A stretch of 64,000 nucleotides of DNA, taken from contig VBIW01000044.1 of NCBI GenBank assembly GCA_005880915.1, positions 35,161 to 99,160 of the forward strand. The letters run 5' to 3'. Every line of letters begins with the position of its first letter. Position 1 is the stretch's first letter. Below, piece after piece: positions 26,352 through 34,032 of this stretch. The notes under the pieces are model-generated. The model had not been told where the DNA came from. It saw nothing but the letters and a program-made list of their open reading frames with translations, and ran no database searches. The stretch is from Chloroflexota bacterium (GTDB lineage: Bacteria; Chloroflexota; Dormibacteria; Dormibacterales; Dormibacteraceae). Position numbers and translations under genes: made by a program.

Positions 26352-26789
26352 ATGAAGGTGGCAGGGCTTGTCGCGGCGCTGTTGGCGGCGGGCCTGTGCG
26401 CGCCTCCGGTTCCTCTCACTGCCAGCGTCGAGCAGGTCGCAAGCCGTGACGTCAAGGCAGGGTCGGCGGCCCAGCTGGTGGTCAAGGTGACCAATACAGG
26501 CCCTGTCATCCCCCACCTCGGTCTCGTGTTCCGGACCGCCGACCACTGGTTCGAGCGGCACAAGATGACCGACCTCGGAGGTTGCGTCGTCGCGACCGAG
26601 GAGTCCGCCTTCGACTGCGGAGACCTCGCGCAGGGTGAGTCGAAGACGTATTCCTTCCATGGCGATGCGGGCACTGCGGGCGTCTTCCATTACGAGATGG
26701 TCCTGCGTGAGCTGGTGCAGCCTTTCGACTACGTCAACGATCACCCCGACGGCGCCGACGCGCAGGTGTGGGACGAAACCGTCGGCTAG
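26352..26789 (+). CDS. Small secreted protein, Ig-like repeat character
   Basis: 145 residues from ATG 26352 (a TTG lies one codon earlier). Signal peptide MKVAGLVAALLAAGLCAPPVPLTA, then VKAGSAAQLVVKVTNTGPV, the typical opening of CARDB/DUF11-like beta-sandwiches, and two Cys (GGCVVATEE, FDCGDL) that could form a disulfide. Function unknown. An inverted repeat CGCCCAG/CTGGGCG (26299-26320) lies between this gene and its divergent neighbour. Confidence 0.6.
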   Translation: MKVAGLVAALLAAGLCAPPVPLTASVEQVASRDVKAGSAAQLVVKVTNTGPVIPHLGLVFRTADHWFERHKMTDLGGCVVATEESAFDCGDLAQGESKTYSFHGDAGTAGVFHYEMVLRELVQPFDYVNDHPDGADAQVWDETVG

Positions 26790-26909
26790 GCATCGTCGTT
26801 AATGGTGTAACGAATCTTCACCGGGGGAGGTGGTCGCCGGCACTGGTCGAGTCATGCCTGCTTACGCTCGGCAAGGGGGTCGGATCGTCATGCAACGGAG
26901 TCAAGAACA

Positions 26910-27620
26910 ATGTTCGCTCGGCGTTTTGCACTTGTTATTTCCATCGTCTTCTGTGGTTCTCTCGCGCTGGCCGCCGCGGCCGTCGCTGCCGGCGGCATGG
27001 GTCCCGGCAAGTACACGTTTCACAGCACTGGCGCCAACGCCTTCTTCGGCATGGGCAAGAAGGGCGGTCCGCCCACCGCGTCGTGGAGCGTTTCGGTCAA
27101 CCAGGGCCTGAACTCGTTCAAGCCCAGCCAACCCAGTGGGCCGCGCATCGTGAGTGACAGCACCATGGTCTTCGTCACGGAGTTCGACGCGACCGGCAAA
27201 GGCGGCTACGGATGCTTCATCGTCCCGGATGGCGATTTCAATGTCAGCCGCGACCTGCAGTCGGCGACTCTGCACGCGACCCTGACGGCCGACGAGGCGT
27301 GCCCGGGTTATGGAAAGCCGGTCGGCAGTGGCAAGGACGTCGCATACGCGGGCGGCAACAGTGGGCTCGCCCTACCGATCACTGTCAATGTCACATGGGG
27401 CGCGACCGGCGCGGTCACGACCTACAAGAACACGTTCAGCATCCAGTGCCTCGATTACGTAGAGGATGGGAGCAGCACAAATCAATCGAGCGGCGCCGGT
27501 GCTGGAGGTTCGATCTCCGCGCTCGGCGGACAGTTCACCAGCGAGTTCGCAGACATCAACTCCACGGATGGCAAGCTGAACATCAGCGGTATGCTGGCCG
27601 CGGGATGCTTCGGCTACTGA
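26910..27620 (+). CDS. Secreted protein of unknown function
   Basis: 236 residues from ATG 26910 with GGAG 11 nt upstream. Signal MFARRFALVISIVFCGSLALAAAAVAAGG. The mature part is Gly/Ser/Thr rich and predicted beta (ASWSVSVNQGLNSF, SDSTMVFVTEFDATGKGGY), with Cys in GYGCFIV, DEACPGYG, SIQCLDYVE and AAGCFGY, suggesting two disulfides. I do not recognise the family. A strong hairpin follows, so this is probably a single-gene transcript. Confidence 0.7.
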   Translation: MFARRFALVISIVFCGSLALAAAAVAAGGMGPGKYTFHSTGANAFFGMGKKGGPPTASWSVSVNQGLNSFKPSQPSGPRIVSDSTMVFVTEFDATGKGGYGCFIVPDGDFNVSRDLQSATLHATLTADEACPGYGKPVGSGKDVAYAGGNSGLALPITVNVTWGATGAVTTYKNTFSIQCLDYVEDGSSTNQSSGAGAGGSISALGGQFTSEFADINSTDGKLNISGMLAAGCFGY

Positions 27621-27634
27621 CCTAGAGACGAATC

Positions 27635-27671
27635 GACCGGCGCGCCTCGGCCGTTCAGCCGCGCGCCGGTC
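27635..27671 (+). terminator. Strong hairpin terminator after secreted-protein gene
   Basis: A perfect 11-bp stem GACCGGCGCGC / GCGCGCCGGTC closes a 15-nt loop that has an inner GGC/GCC pair; TCACTTTC follows. It can serve both the plus gene ending at 27620 and the minus gene ending at 27712. Confidence 0.7.
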
Positions 27672-27711
27672 TCACTTTCGCCCGGGTGCATGCAGTCGGG
27701 TGAGTCCCATG

Positions 27712-28311
27712 TCACCTGCTGCGGCTCGTGACCTCCGGGTCCGTTAGGTACCGCTGAACCGCAGGCCCAAGCCAACCCGCAACCGCGTCTGAGCGCGCCG
27801 TGGCGAGTGGTTCGACCTTGATCACATAACGCAGCATCGCCATTCCAATCAACGTGCTTGCGGCGAGGCTGGCACGCAGCTGGGGTCGATCGACCCTCAG
27901 CGCCCGGGCCAGGCGGCCAAGCACCTCACGGCTGACGAACTCGCGCAGGAGGGCGGCTGCCTCATCGCTCGCGACGACTGATCGGATCAGGGCAAGAAGC
28001 GGGCGCCCGGACGGTGAGTCCCAGGTCTCGAGGAAGAAATGGACCAGCCGCCCTCCGAGTCCATCGAGGCCTGGGGCCAGCAGCTGCGGCACAAACACCG
28101 CGGGATCGACTGGAAAATCGACGGCTGCGCGAAAAAGCCCCGCTTTGGATCCGAAGTAGTGCAGGACCAGCGCCGGATCGACGCCTGCCTCAGCGGCGAT
28201 GCTGCGAATGGTTCCGGCGGCGTAGCCGACCCGGGCGAACCGGACGCGAGCAGCGGCAAGGATATTCGCCGCCGTGTCGCCGGTTCCTGGCCGTCTGCCG
28301 GTGCGAGCCAA
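27712..28311 (-). CDS. TetR-family transcriptional regulator
   Basis: 199 residues from TTG 28311, giving the common TetR opening MARTGRRPGTGDTAANILAAA; the longer reading frame upstream overlaps the membrane-protein gene and has no HTH. HTH at about 15-60 (FARVGYAAGTIRSIAAEAGVDPALVLHYFGSKAGLF, key recognition part DPALVLHYFGSK). The C-terminal ligand domain is helical. It starts 9 nt after the stop of the ABC-2-like protein, so the pair is an operon and this protein probably represses it in response to a small molecule. Confidence 0.82.
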   Translation of the reverse strand: MARTGRRPGTGDTAANILAAARVRFARVGYAAGTIRSIAAEAGVDPALVLHYFGSKAGLFRAAVDFPVDPAVFVPQLLAPGLDGLGGRLVHFFLETWDSPSGRPLLALIRSVVASDEAAALLREFVSREVLGRLARALRVDRPQLRASLAASTLIGMAMLRYVIKVEPLATARSDAVAGWLGPAVQRYLTDPEVTSRSR

Positions 28312-28319
28312 AACCTCTG

Positions 28320-29306
28320 CTACGGCACCGTCTCGGGGGCGAGCGAGCCTCGATGCATGAGGTAGAAAACGAGCTCGCCAACCGCCATGAGGACAATTCC
28401 GGCGCCAAACCACTCGGCCAGAATGAGGATTGGTTGCCCGACCCCCGCACCGTCGAAATAGAGCGCGCCGCGAAGCCCGCTGTACAGGAGACCCGCAGGC
28501 AGCCATGGGGCCAGCCAGCGATAGAAGTCAGGCAGCAGCTGGCTGCCGACCGGTCCTCCCGACGAGACGAGGTCTAACAGCACGACGATAAGCGCGGCCA
28601 GGGCTAACCCGGCACGCCCGAGCAGGCGCACGAGCCCCGCAACGACCGCACCCACGGCCGCCGCTGCGAGCATCAGAAGTCCGATGGCGGCCCAGATCCC
28701 CGACCCGTAGTCGTCGGCAATCCATTCCGCGGCGCCCATCGCGACCGGGCCGGTGATGACCGCGTAACCGAGCACCACAAGAAGTGCCGTGCTGAATCCA
28801 GCGTCGTCTGTGGTCGTGAAGAGGAGAGCCTGCACCACGACCGAAGAGATGATCACCGCCACCACGACAAAGAAGAGGACGAGGCCGTGGGCATCGCCGT
28901 TTGAAAACGGGTGCACGACCTCGACGTTCAGCGTGGAACCCTGGCTCTGAAAGACATTGGTGAATGCTGCTGTGATGACTCCGGTGACTCCATCGCCTGC
29001 CGCTCCCGCCACGATCAGCCGAGAGCTGTTCTGGCCGAACAGGAGGGCGGCGTCGATGTCGCGCGAGTCGATCGCTGCCCTGGCCTCGGATTCGGTGGAG
29101 TAGGTGGTGAAGCGGAAGGCTCCCGGCGCGTTGCTCGCGAATGCGGTCGAGATCTGCTGCACCGCGGGAGCCGGCCCGACGAGCCCTACCGGCAAGTCGT
29201 GAGGATGCGGGTCTCGAATCGCAGTGCCGATGAGCCCAAGCAGCGCGACGAGGAAGACAAGGCCTCCGACGAGGGGAACGACGAGAGGTCGAAGAAGTTG
29301 CCTCAT
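28320..29306 (-). CDS. Multi-pass membrane protein, YhgE/ABC-2-like permease
   Basis: 328 residues. N-terminal TM (LVVPLVGGLVFLVALLGLIG), an extracellular domain of about 120 residues (DLPVGLVGPAPAVQQI, SRDIDAALLFGQ), then five or six TMs. One TM followed by an exported domain and a TM block is the ABC-2/YhgE (Pip) layout used in efflux and type VII-associated proteins. No ATPase is adjacent, favouring the YhgE-like class. Promoter TTGACT-N17-TAGAAT ends 8 nt before the ATG, leaving a leader of about 2 nt. Repeat doublet 2 lies immediately upstream of the -35. Confidence 0.7.
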   Translation of the reverse strand: MRQLLRPLVVPLVGGLVFLVALLGLIGTAIRDPHPHDLPVGLVGPAPAVQQISTAFASNAPGAFRFTTYSTESEARAAIDSRDIDAALLFGQNSSRLIVAGAAGDGVTGVITAAFTNVFQSQGSTLNVEVVHPFSNGDAHGLVLFFVVVAVIISSVVVQALLFTTTDDAGFSTALLVVLGYAVITGPVAMGAAEWIADDYGSGIWAAIGLLMLAAAAVGAVVAGLVRLLGRAGLALAALIVVLLDLVSSGGPVGSQLLPDFYRWLAPWLPAGLLYSGLRGALYFDGAGVGQPILILAEWFGAGIVLMAVGELVFYLMHRGSLAPETVP

Positions 29307-29314
29307 TGCGCGAA

Positions 29315-29343
29315 ATTCTACAAACGTTGAATTAAGCAGTCAA
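29315..29343 (-). promoter_or_regulatory. Sigma-70-type promoter of the ABC-2-like/TetR operon
   Basis: Minus strand: TTGACT (29343-29338), 17-nt spacer, TAGAAT (29320-29315), predicted TSS about 29308, ATG at 29306. The best full promoter match in the window. A direct-repeat pair is centred at about -63 and -105. Confidence 0.7.
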
Positions 29344-29360
29344 GGCAGGTCGATGATCGA

Positions 29361-29424
29361 CGCGTTTGGCGCCAGACGCGTGCATCGACGGCCTTTGATA
29401 GGCGCGTTTGGCGCCTAACGCGTG
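29361..29424. repeat. Phased direct-repeat doublet 2 (two 22-nt copies, 42-nt period)
   Basis: CGCGTTTGGCGCC plus AGACGCGTG at 29361-29382 and the same with TA in place of AG at 29403-29424; starts 42 nt apart. GGCGCC and ACGCGT inside each copy are palindromic. The pair ends 10 nt before the first partial tRNA-Glu copy and begins 55 nt upstream of the ABC-2-like gene. Confidence 0.8.
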
Positions 29425-29430
29425 ATTGCG

Positions 29431-29588
29431 CAGTTGGTAGCCCCGGCGGGATTCGAACCCGCGATCTCAGCCTCGCCGGGCGCGCGCAGGGCGCACTTTC
29501 CAGGGCGCGCAGTTGGTAGCCCCGGCGGGATTCGAACCCGCGATCTCAGCCTCGCCGGGCGCGCGCAGGGCGCACTTTCCAGGGCGTC
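29431..29588 (-). repeat. Two tandem partial copies of the tRNA-Glu 3' half (79-bp units)
   Basis: Units at 29431-29509 and 29510-29588. The first 43 bases of each are identical to 29589-29631, covering 4 nt beyond the tRNA, the encoded CCA, acceptor 3' strand, T arm, variable loop and 3' side of the anticodon stem of tRNA-Glu. They diverge at the anticodon loop into a shared 36-nt GC-rich filler. The breakpoint at the anticodon loop is where tyrosine integrases commonly recombine in tRNA genes, so these may be leftover attachment-site copies; no integrase gene is present. Confidence 0.85.
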
Positions 29589-29592
29589 CAGT

Positions 29593-29669
29593 TGGTAGCC
29601 CCGGCGGGATTCGAACCCGCGATCTCAGCCTTGAGAGGGCTGCGTCCTAGGCCGCTAGACGACGGGGCC
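29593..29669 (-). tRNA. tRNA-Glu (anticodon CTC)
   Basis: Acceptor GGCCCCG pairs with CGGGGCT (G-U at the first pair), anticodon stem GCAGCC/GGCTG, loop CTCTCAA giving CUC, T arm GCGGG-TTCGAAT-CCCGC, discriminator A, encoded CCA. Followed on the minus strand by two partial copies of its own 3' half. Confidence 0.95.
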
Positions 29670-29675
29670 ACTTCC

Positions 29676-29750
29676 TGGTGGGCGGCATTGGGTTTGAACC
29701 AATGACCTCTTGCGTGTGAGGCAAGCGCTCTCCCACTGAGCTAGCCGCCC
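29676..29750 (-). tRNA. tRNA-Val (anticodon CAC)
   Basis: Acceptor GGGCGGC pairs with GCCGCCC, anticodon stem CTTGC/GCAAG, loop CTCACAC giving CAC, T arm ATTGG-TTCAAAC-CCAAT, encoded CCA. It lies 6 nt upstream of tRNA-Glu, so the two are probably co-transcribed. Confidence 0.95.
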
Positions 29751-29794
29751 CATGGGAGGTTTCATTCTACCCACCCCCAGTACGATGCTCAGGG

Positions 29795-30145
29795 ATGTCC
29801 ACCCCGCTCGCCGAGCGCCACTGTGAGGTCTGCACGCCCGGCACTCCCACCCTCTCTCGCTCCGAGATCGACCAGCTCCTCGCGCAGCTGCCGGGCTGGA
29901 CGGTCGTCGAATCCGGTGGGCACCTCGAGCTGACCAGGACCTACAAGTTCAAGGGGTTCATGCCCGGCGTCGAGCTCGTCGACCGGATCGCCCCCATCGC
30001 TGAGGCAGAGGGTCACCACCCCGATCTTCTGCTCAGCTACGGCTCGCTCACCGTGAGGCTATGGACCCACGCCGCAGGTGGGTTGACTGAGAACGACTTC
30101 GTCCTGGCCGCAAAAGTCGACCAGGTCGCCCCCAAAGGGGCGTGA
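29795..30145 (+). CDS. Pterin-4a-carbinolamine dehydratase
   Basis: 116 residues from ATG 29795. Active-site motif EGHHPDLLLSYGSLTVRLWTH: His74, His75 and His92, with Asp101, match the PCD/DCoH catalytic set. It dehydrates 4a-hydroxytetrahydrobiopterin. A Cys-rich N-terminus (RHCEVCTPGTPTLS) precedes the fold, as in many actinobacterial homologues. TACGAT at 29781-29786 leaves a leader of about 2 nt. No aromatic-amino-acid hydroxylase is adjacent, so a general pterin recycling or moonlighting role is possible. Confidence 0.9.
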   Translation: MSTPLAERHCEVCTPGTPTLSRSEIDQLLAQLPGWTVVESGGHLELTRTYKFKGFMPGVELVDRIAPIAEAEGHHPDLLLSYGSLTVRLWTHAAGGLTENDFVLAAKVDQVAPKGA

Positions 30146-30202
30146 TCGGCGCCGTTCTGCCGCCGACCCGGGCCCTTTCACATGTTCTTAACCGGCTTTC
30201 CT

Positions 30203-30231
30203 TTGTTTTGTCGGGGGATTCCTGATAGCTT
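30203..30231 (+). promoter_or_regulatory. Promoter for small ORF at 30243
   Basis: TTGTTT, 17-nt spacer, TAGCTT, then 11 nt to the ATG; predicted leader 5 nt. The same arrangement is seen at other genes in this window, which supports transcription of this short region. Confidence 0.45.
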
Positions 30232-30242
30232 CTGTCGGCCGG

Positions 30243-30431
30243 ATGCATTTCTTCATCTGCTGGTTTTTCCACCGAAAAGAGCGCGAGGTGCTGCTGAAGG
30301 GGATTCTGCCCTGGGGGATTGACGCCGTCGTCTTCTGCTGGCGCTGTGACCGTATGCGGGGACGGGCCGTGCGGGTCCTCCAGATGACGCCTCAGGGCAT
30401 CCACGCCTGCAGCGCCCACTCATCTCTCTAG
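30243..30431 (+). CDS. Possible small zinc-ribbon-like protein
   Basis: 62 residues from ATG 30243. An aromatic/hydrophobic start (MHFFICWFFHRKE), then CWRCDRM, about 20 residues with the beta-like RAVRVLQMTPQGIHA, and CSAH at the end: CxxC...CxxH spacing compatible with one zinc ribbon. Codon third positions are GC-rich like neighbouring genes. A matching promoter lies just upstream. It overlaps the convergent membrane gene by 12 bp. The rest of the 275-nt gap holds only this promoter. No homologue recognised, so it may not be real. Confidence 0.4.
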   Translation: MHFFICWFFHRKEREVLLKGILPWGIDAVVFCWRCDRMRGRAVRVLQMTPQGIHACSAHSSL

Positions 30432-31745
30432 AACGACAGCCGGGTAGTAGGCCTGTAGCGTCGTCAGTCGCGGGAACTCCTGCGCGGCCTGGTCGCGCAG
30501 CCCGAGGTCGACACCCCAGCTGACCACGATGACCGCTTCGCAGCCGGACAGCTGGTCCGGCCGGCTCACGACCGCGAAGTCGGTCGTGTATGCGGACAGG
30601 ATCTGCTCATCGCTGTGGATCACGCATGCTCGCCCCCCCGAGGCATGGACGCGCTCCACAGCCGCGGCCGCTTGGGGCAGAGCCAGCGGGTCCTGCGTAT
30701 AGGCAGCCGCCTGGCTGACCAGGGCCGCCGCCGCCCCCAACGCGACCACGGGGCCCAGAACCCACCACCGCGCGATCGCGCCCGCGATGAGGTAGGCGCA
30801 GGCTGGGACCAGGAAGATGAAAAATCGCGGGTAGAGGAACGCGGGCTTCAAGCCGAGCCACAGGACAATCACCACCGCCGCCACCACCCCGAGCGATGCC
30901 AACACCCACGGCTCGCGTCGCTGCGTCCACAATCCCAGGCCAACGCTGGACAGCCATAGTCCTACCGGTAACAGCACCGGCGCGCCGACCAGGAACAGCA
31001 CGAGGTCGCGAGGAAACGTGGGGTAGAACAGCGGCGCGGGCAAGCCGTGCTGTGTCAGCTCGGTGAGCTGGATCGTCGCGTTGGCCGCGACACCGATCAG
31101 CAGCGCACCGGTCCACGCCGGCGCCAGCTGGAGGAGTTTGGGGCGGGAACGCCGGGTGGCGATCCACGCGATGTGGCACAGCAGAACGACGACGGCGAAC
31201 AGCTGGGCGGCGATCGCCAGGCCCATCACCACCGCGTATCCGACCAGCCGCCATCTGGTCAACTTCCCGGTCAGGATCAGGGTGCCCGCGACTGAACCGA
31301 GCGCCGCCAGGCTGTAGCCGCGCAGTTCGCGACCGTTGTCGACGAACAACGGGTCGGTCGCGATGTACAGCCCGGCGCAGACCCCGGCGAGCATGCCAAA
31401 GCGCCGAGCCAGGGCGCCCGTCGAGAGGCCTACCGTCCCGCCCGCGGCCAGCGCGGGAAGCACCCTGTACGCGACCTCGCTTCGCGAGCCGGTCAGCGAG
31501 TAGATGACGTGGCTCACCAGCGACACCAGCACGTGGTCGTTGGTTGCAACCTGCGCTACCGGAATCGTCGGGATCACCGAGCGCACCGCGAACGCGTCCC
31601 AGATCGAGGGCGTGGCGATGAAGTTGGCGAAGCTGGCGGCCGCGTCGTAGCCGAAGGATCGATTCGAGCCAATCATGTAGACGGCGAAAGTCGCGACCCC
31701 AAGCGCTGCTGCTGCGAGCGCCTCTCGCTTAGCCGCCAGCCCCAT
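30420..31745 (-). CDS. Polytopic membrane protein, glycosyltransferase 39/PMT-like
   Basis: 441 residues, about 10 TM segments. The first exported loop SNRSFGYDAAASFANFIATP has the Asp of GYDAA in the place of the catalytic acid of GT39/PMT-like mannosyltransferases, and YLIADPLFVDNGRELRGYS-type sequence (ATDPLFVDNGRELRGYS) follows with another acid. The C-terminal soluble part (RVHASGGRACVIHSDEQILSAY) resembles the C-terminal lobe of such enzymes. A lipid-linked sugar transferase acting on the outer face is likely. A GGGGG stretch precedes ATG 31745, supplied by the adjacent hairpin repeat. Confidence 0.6.
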   Translation of the reverse strand: MGLAAKREALAAAALGVATFAVYMIGSNRSFGYDAAASFANFIATPSIWDAFAVRSVIPTIPVAQVATNDHVLVSLVSHVIYSLTGSRSEVAYRVLPALAAGGTVGLSTGALARRFGMLAGVCAGLYIATDPLFVDNGRELRGYSLAALGSVAGTLILTGKLTRWRLVGYAVVMGLAIAAQLFAVVVLLCHIAWIATRRSRPKLLQLAPAWTGALLIGVAANATIQLTELTQHGLPAPLFYPTFPRDLVLFLVGAPVLLPVGLWLSSVGLGLWTQRREPWVLASLGVVAAVVIVLWLGLKPAFLYPRFFIFLVPACAYLIAGAIARWWVLGPVVALGAAAALVSQAAAYTQDPLALPQAAAAVERVHASGGRACVIHSDEQILSAYTTDFAVVSRPDQLSGCEAVIVVSWGVDLGLRDQAAQEFPRLTTLQAYYPAVVLER

Positions 31746-31750
31746 CCCCC

Positions 31751-31798
31751 GGCTGCCCCTCCGGCCCTTCGGGCCACCTCCCCATAAATGGGGAGGAC
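31751..31798. repeat. Dispersed hairpin repeat (REP-like), copy 1
   Basis: Two stem-loops: GGCCC-TTC-GGGCC and CCTCCCC-ATAAAT-GGGGAGG. It fills the 56-nt space between the membrane glycosyltransferase start and the ABC exporter stop, and supplies the G-rich leader of the former. Confidence 0.8.
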
Positions 31799-31801
31799 AG
31801 G

Positions 31802-33898
31802 TCAGTTCCCCACAACCGGGGAAGGTTCGACTTCTTCCGGAAGGATCTCGGAGTATTCGCCGGTGTAGGCGGCCGCCTGCATCCGGAACAGTTTCGCGTA
31901 GCGGCCGTTCACGCGCATGAGCTCCTCATGCGTGCCCTCCTCGACCAGCCGGCCATGCTCGAGGAAGATGATGCGGTCCGCGCGCCGCACCGTAGAGAAA
32001 CGGTGCGAGATGTAGACCGCGGTGCGACCGTGGGTCAGCGATTGCAGGCGTTCGAAAAGGTCGAACTCCGCCTGCGCGTCGAGTGCGGACGTCGGCTCGT
32101 CCAGGAGAAGGATCCTCGCGTCCTCGCGCATGAACGCCCGCGCCAGCGCGACCTTCTGCCATTCGCCGCCGGAAAGGTTTACGCCCGCGTCGAACCATTT
32201 GCCGAGCGCGGTGTCATAGCCCGCCGGCAGCTTTGCGATCAGCTCGTCCGACCCGGCCTGCTTGCTCGCGCTGATGACCGCGTCGCGGTTGGCGATGTCA
32301 GACAGGCTGCCGAGTCCGATGTTTTCCGCCGCCGTCGCCTGGTAGTCGACATAGTCCTGGAACATGGCGCCGATCTGACGCCGCACCTCGGCCGGATCGA
32401 AGTCGCGCAGGTCGATTCCGTCGATCAAGATGCGGCCCTGACTGGGGTCGTAAAGCCGGCAGATCAGCTTGAACAGCGTCGTCTTCCCGGCCCCGTTGCG
32501 CCCCACGACGGCCAGCGTCTCCCCCGCCTTAACCGTGAAAGAAACGTCGTCCAGGGCCAGGGTTTCGGATCCCGGATAGGCGAAGGTCACGTTCTCGAAC
32601 CGGATCTCGCCGCGAAGGGGCTGAGGGACCGGCACGGGCTGCGGCGCGACCGGCATCGAAGGCTCCTTCGCCATCAGCTCGACCAGGTTGTTCAGGTAGA
32701 GGTTGTGCTCGTACATGCCGGAGAAGCCGCTGAGCACGCTCTGGATCGAGTTCTGCACCTGGACGGCCGCCTGCGTGTAGGCCGTCAGGGCACCCAGCGA
32801 GAGGCGGCCGGCAATCGCTTGGAGAGCGATGTACAGATAGGTGATCGAGGTCACAAGCGTGCTGATGTTGCCCAGGGCGAAACCCGTCATGTACCGGCGC
32901 ACGACCTGCGAGCGCTGAGTGTCGTAGAACGCGCTGGCGATCAGGCGATAGCGCTCAATGAAGTAGTGACCGAGCCCAAACAGCTTCACCTCTTTGGCGA
33001 ATGAGTCGGTCGTGACGAGGTTGACCATGTAGTTCATGCGCCGCAGCAGCCGCGAGCCCCAGCGCGCGATGTTGTATCCGCGCCAGCCGTATCGGGTGTC
33101 GGCGATGAAGGCCGGGATCGGCGAGATGATCACCACCGCGGCCAGGATCCAGCTGACACCGAAGAGCAGGGCGATCATCGTGATAAGCGTGAGGAGCGTC
33201 TGGAGCAGGCCGAACGCTGTGGCGATCATCAGGACCGGCCGGTTGATGGAATCGTTCTGGGCCCGCCGCAGAAGGTCGTAAGAGGCCGGGTCTTCATAGA
33301 ACTGGAGATCGAGAGACGCGGCCTTCTCCATGACCATCAGCTGGATCCGCATCGAGACCGAGTTCTGGAGAAGCTGCTGCGAGATGTTGCGCAGAGTGTT
33401 CAGCAGCGCGCTGACCGCGAAGATGATCAGCTGCAGCACCGCCAGGAAGACGATCATCCCGACCGCGGAGAAAGTCAGGCCGGGGAGCCATGGCACGCCC
33501 AGCTCCGAGACCCGGACGTGGTCGGGGAGGTGAAACGCGTTGATCTTGATCCCCGACACGACCGCATTAGTCAGCATCAGGGTGAGGCCGACCGAGATGG
33601 TCGGGATTATCCCGGCGAGCGCAGTCGTGATGAACAGGCCGATCGTGACCGGGCGGCTCGCCTCCCAGACCAGGCGCAGGACCTGGGGCAGCGCAGCGGT
33701 CGTGCCCATGACGGCCTGTTTCAGGCTCTCCCAGCGACCACGCAGGTCCTTTGGGCCCTCGGGCTGCTGCGGCGGCTCCAGCGTCGGGTCGCCTGTCAGA
33801 CCGCTGTTGGCGGGCCCGCTTTCGGCGTTTCGCCGGCCTCGCCCCCAACCGCCCCACCAGATGACAGGCCCGTGCGAGCCCGGCGGCATCATTCCCAT
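31802..33898 (-). CDS. ABC exporter half-transporter (TM domain fused to ATPase)
   Basis: 698 residues. An N-terminal Gly/Pro-rich cytoplasmic stretch of about 80 residues, six TM helices (about 85-400), then an ABC ATPase: Walker A VGRNGAGKTT, signature NLSGGEWQKVALARA, Walker B ILLLDEPTSALD, switch VYISHR. It belongs to the MsbA/LmrA-type exporter family that moves lipids or drugs. Acting as a homodimer is likely because no second half-transporter is present. TAAGCT ends 9 nt before the ATG, giving a leader of about 3 nt. Confidence 0.9.
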   Translation of the reverse strand: MGMMPPGSHGPVIWWGGWGRGRRNAESGPANSGLTGDPTLEPPQQPEGPKDLRGRWESLKQAVMGTTAALPQVLRLVWEASRPVTIGLFITTALAGIIPTISVGLTLMLTNAVVSGIKINAFHLPDHVRVSELGVPWLPGLTFSAVGMIVFLAVLQLIIFAVSALLNTLRNISQQLLQNSVSMRIQLMVMEKAASLDLQFYEDPASYDLLRRAQNDSINRPVLMIATAFGLLQTLLTLITMIALLFGVSWILAAVVIISPIPAFIADTRYGWRGYNIARWGSRLLRRMNYMVNLVTTDSFAKEVKLFGLGHYFIERYRLIASAFYDTQRSQVVRRYMTGFALGNISTLVTSITYLYIALQAIAGRLSLGALTAYTQAAVQVQNSIQSVLSGFSGMYEHNLYLNNLVELMAKEPSMPVAPQPVPVPQPLRGEIRFENVTFAYPGSETLALDDVSFTVKAGETLAVVGRNGAGKTTLFKLICRLYDPSQGRILIDGIDLRDFDPAEVRRQIGAMFQDYVDYQATAAENIGLGSLSDIANRDAVISASKQAGSDELIAKLPAGYDTALGKWFDAGVNLSGGEWQKVALARAFMREDARILLLDEPTSALDAQAEFDLFERLQSLTHGRTAVYISHRFSTVRRADRIIFLEHGRLVEEGTHEELMRVNGRYAKLFRMQAAAYTGEYSEILPEEVEPSPVVGN

Positions 33899-33938
33899 GT
33901 GATTGCGAGCTTACGCGAGGTTATCCGCAGCTCCACGT

Positions 33939-33987
33939 CCCCACCCGGCAGCTGGGCTGCCGACCTCCCCGGCATGCGGGGAGGTGA
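33939..33987. repeat. Dispersed hairpin repeat (REP-like), copy 2
   Basis: CCACCCGGCAGCTGGGCTGCCG then CCTCCCC-GGCATGC-GGGGAGG. Its second arm matches the other copies. It lies between divergent genes. Confidence 0.75.
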
Positions 33988-33995
33988 ACATCCGC

Positions 33996-34025
33996 TTGAC
34001 TTCTCATTTATTACAGTGTAATTAT
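33996..34025 (+). promoter_or_regulatory. Promoter with internal palindromic operator
   Basis: TTGACT at 33996-34001; AATTAT at 34020-34025 is the -10 candidate (18-nt spacer); predicted TSS at 34032 and ATG at 34033, so leaderless. ATTACA-G-TGTAAT at 34010-34022 is a perfect 13-bp palindrome filling the spacer, a typical repressor position. Confidence 0.5.
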
Positions 34026-34032
34026 GTAACGC

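Noticed and set aside
27695..27705. GGGTGCATGCAG near 27690 as another doublet copy
   Set aside because: It shares only GTGCATGC with doublet 3 and has no partner 42 nt away.
30048..30419. Minus-strand 123-codon frame
   Set aside because: Lacks motifs; the opposite strand has a promoter and a small ORF with Cys/His spacing.
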